Shown: positions 63,611 through 64,000 of the stretch, piece by piece
Numbering within the stretch: position 1 is the first letter of the stretch
How the letters are laid out: each line of letters opens with the position of its first letter
Source: Cacajao melanocephalus
Taxonomy: Eukaryota; Chordata; Mammalia; Primates; Pitheciidae
DNA length: 64,000 nucleotides
NCBI GenBank assembly: GCA_963573385.1
Contig: CAUYLG010044514.1
Coordinates: 18,351-82,350 of the forward strand
Direction of reading: 5' to 3'
Made by a program: the position numbers and the translations under genes
The notes under the pieces: model-generated
Told to the model about the DNA's origin: nothing
Databases searched by the model: none
Seen by the model: only the letters and a program-made list of their open reading frames with translations

Positions 63611-64000
63611 TGTGGGGGACCGGCACGTCTGCCGAGAGGCTCCCGGCCTGCAGGATGCCTGACCCCAACTCAGAGATGTTCATCACCTGGAGGAGAGAGT
63701 GCACGGAAGAAAAGGCAGACAGACAGTGGGGTCTGGAGGGCTACTCAGGCAATGTCAGAATGGCATGCCAGAATAGCAAGTTTATTGTGTGCATAAGTCT
63801 GATTATATATCTTTTAGTTCTTCCTTGATGACACAAACTACATTGTAACATTAAACAGTAAAAGCAGAAACAGAAATCAATGGCATGAGAACTGAACAGT
63901 AAAAGCAGTAACAGATATCAATAGCTACATTGTGACATTGTTATTTAAAAACAAAGTAAAGAAGGGAACATGTAGCACAGCTTGACTCACTCGGGGTCCC
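63611..64000 (-). mobile_element. LTR (ERVK-like) running off the window end
   Basis: Read on the minus strand it ends ...GTGCCGGTCCCCCACA, a CA-ending LTR 3' terminus, at 63611. An AATAAA signal (minus strand, about 63781-63786, 'cacaataaacttgc') lies ~170 bp before that end, and the segment is GC-rich after it, as in class II LTRs. The 5' part lies beyond base 64000, so solo LTR or provirus cannot be told. The family is uncertain, and open frames at 63530-63828 fall inside it. Confidence 0.5.

Overview
The window is nuclear DNA from a primate, most likely human. The evidence is about 26 Alu SINEs (some with AluY-type diagnostic bases), THE1/MST/MLT1 MaLR LTRs, a MADE1 mariner MITE, a near full-length Tigger1, an L1PA-type 3' end and many mammalian-wide MIR and L2 fossils. 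I found no protein-coding gene that I can support. The longer open frames are either antisense Alu/L2 sequence, low-complexity tracts, or frames with no recognisable domain. The window therefore reads as intergenic or intronic DNA, and this annotation is mainly a repeat map plus the unique gaps between repeats.

Layout. 0-7 kb: a solo LTR with AGCT target duplication (718-1191), MIR/L1ME fossils, and a second solo LTR with GTGA duplication and tandem CCAAT/octamer units (5496-6170) that appears to sit inside an older MLT1-type LTR. 7-9 kb: a nested Alu pair and an Alu with a 108-nt pure pyrimidine tail. 9-12 kb: unique sequence with a candidate conserved element near 10.0-10.4 kb, then an MST LTR and L2. 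12.5-15.3 kb: Tigger1 carrying an inserted Alu and a MADE1 hairpin of the kind that gives rise to miR-548. 16-25 kb: L1 fragments, a MaLR LTR, AluY, and two copies of an unclassified ~230-bp element ending in (ATTCC)n-like tracts. 25-31 kb: unique DNA, LTR-like pieces, Alus, and a minus-strand remnant resembling a CR1-type reverse transcriptase.

31-45 kb: THE1 LTR, a ~290-bp duplication that includes part of an Alu (33.37 and 34.42 kb), an MST LTR interrupted by an Alu, L2, MIR, and a second diverged local duplication (43.2 and 44.25 kb). 46-53 kb: MER5 elements, Alus, a 68-bp tandem duplication and an MLT1 LTR. 53-57 kb: nested minus-strand L1s. 57-60 kb: a hAT-like element, an Alu, a MER1-type hAT transposon with an 8-bp GCTTTGAG duplication inside a MIR, and a ~280-bp GAA/GGA-rich polypurine tract. 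60-64 kb: Alus, MIRs, antisense L1, and an LTR running off the window end.

Nothing here looks like a new multi-gene system. The most useful leads are the miR-548-like hairpin, the NF-Y/octamer-rich LTR, the local duplications, the polypurine and Z-DNA-prone tracts, and a few unique segments that could be regulatory. Repeat family names come from recognising consensus features by eye, with no database search, and boundaries without target-site duplications are approximate.
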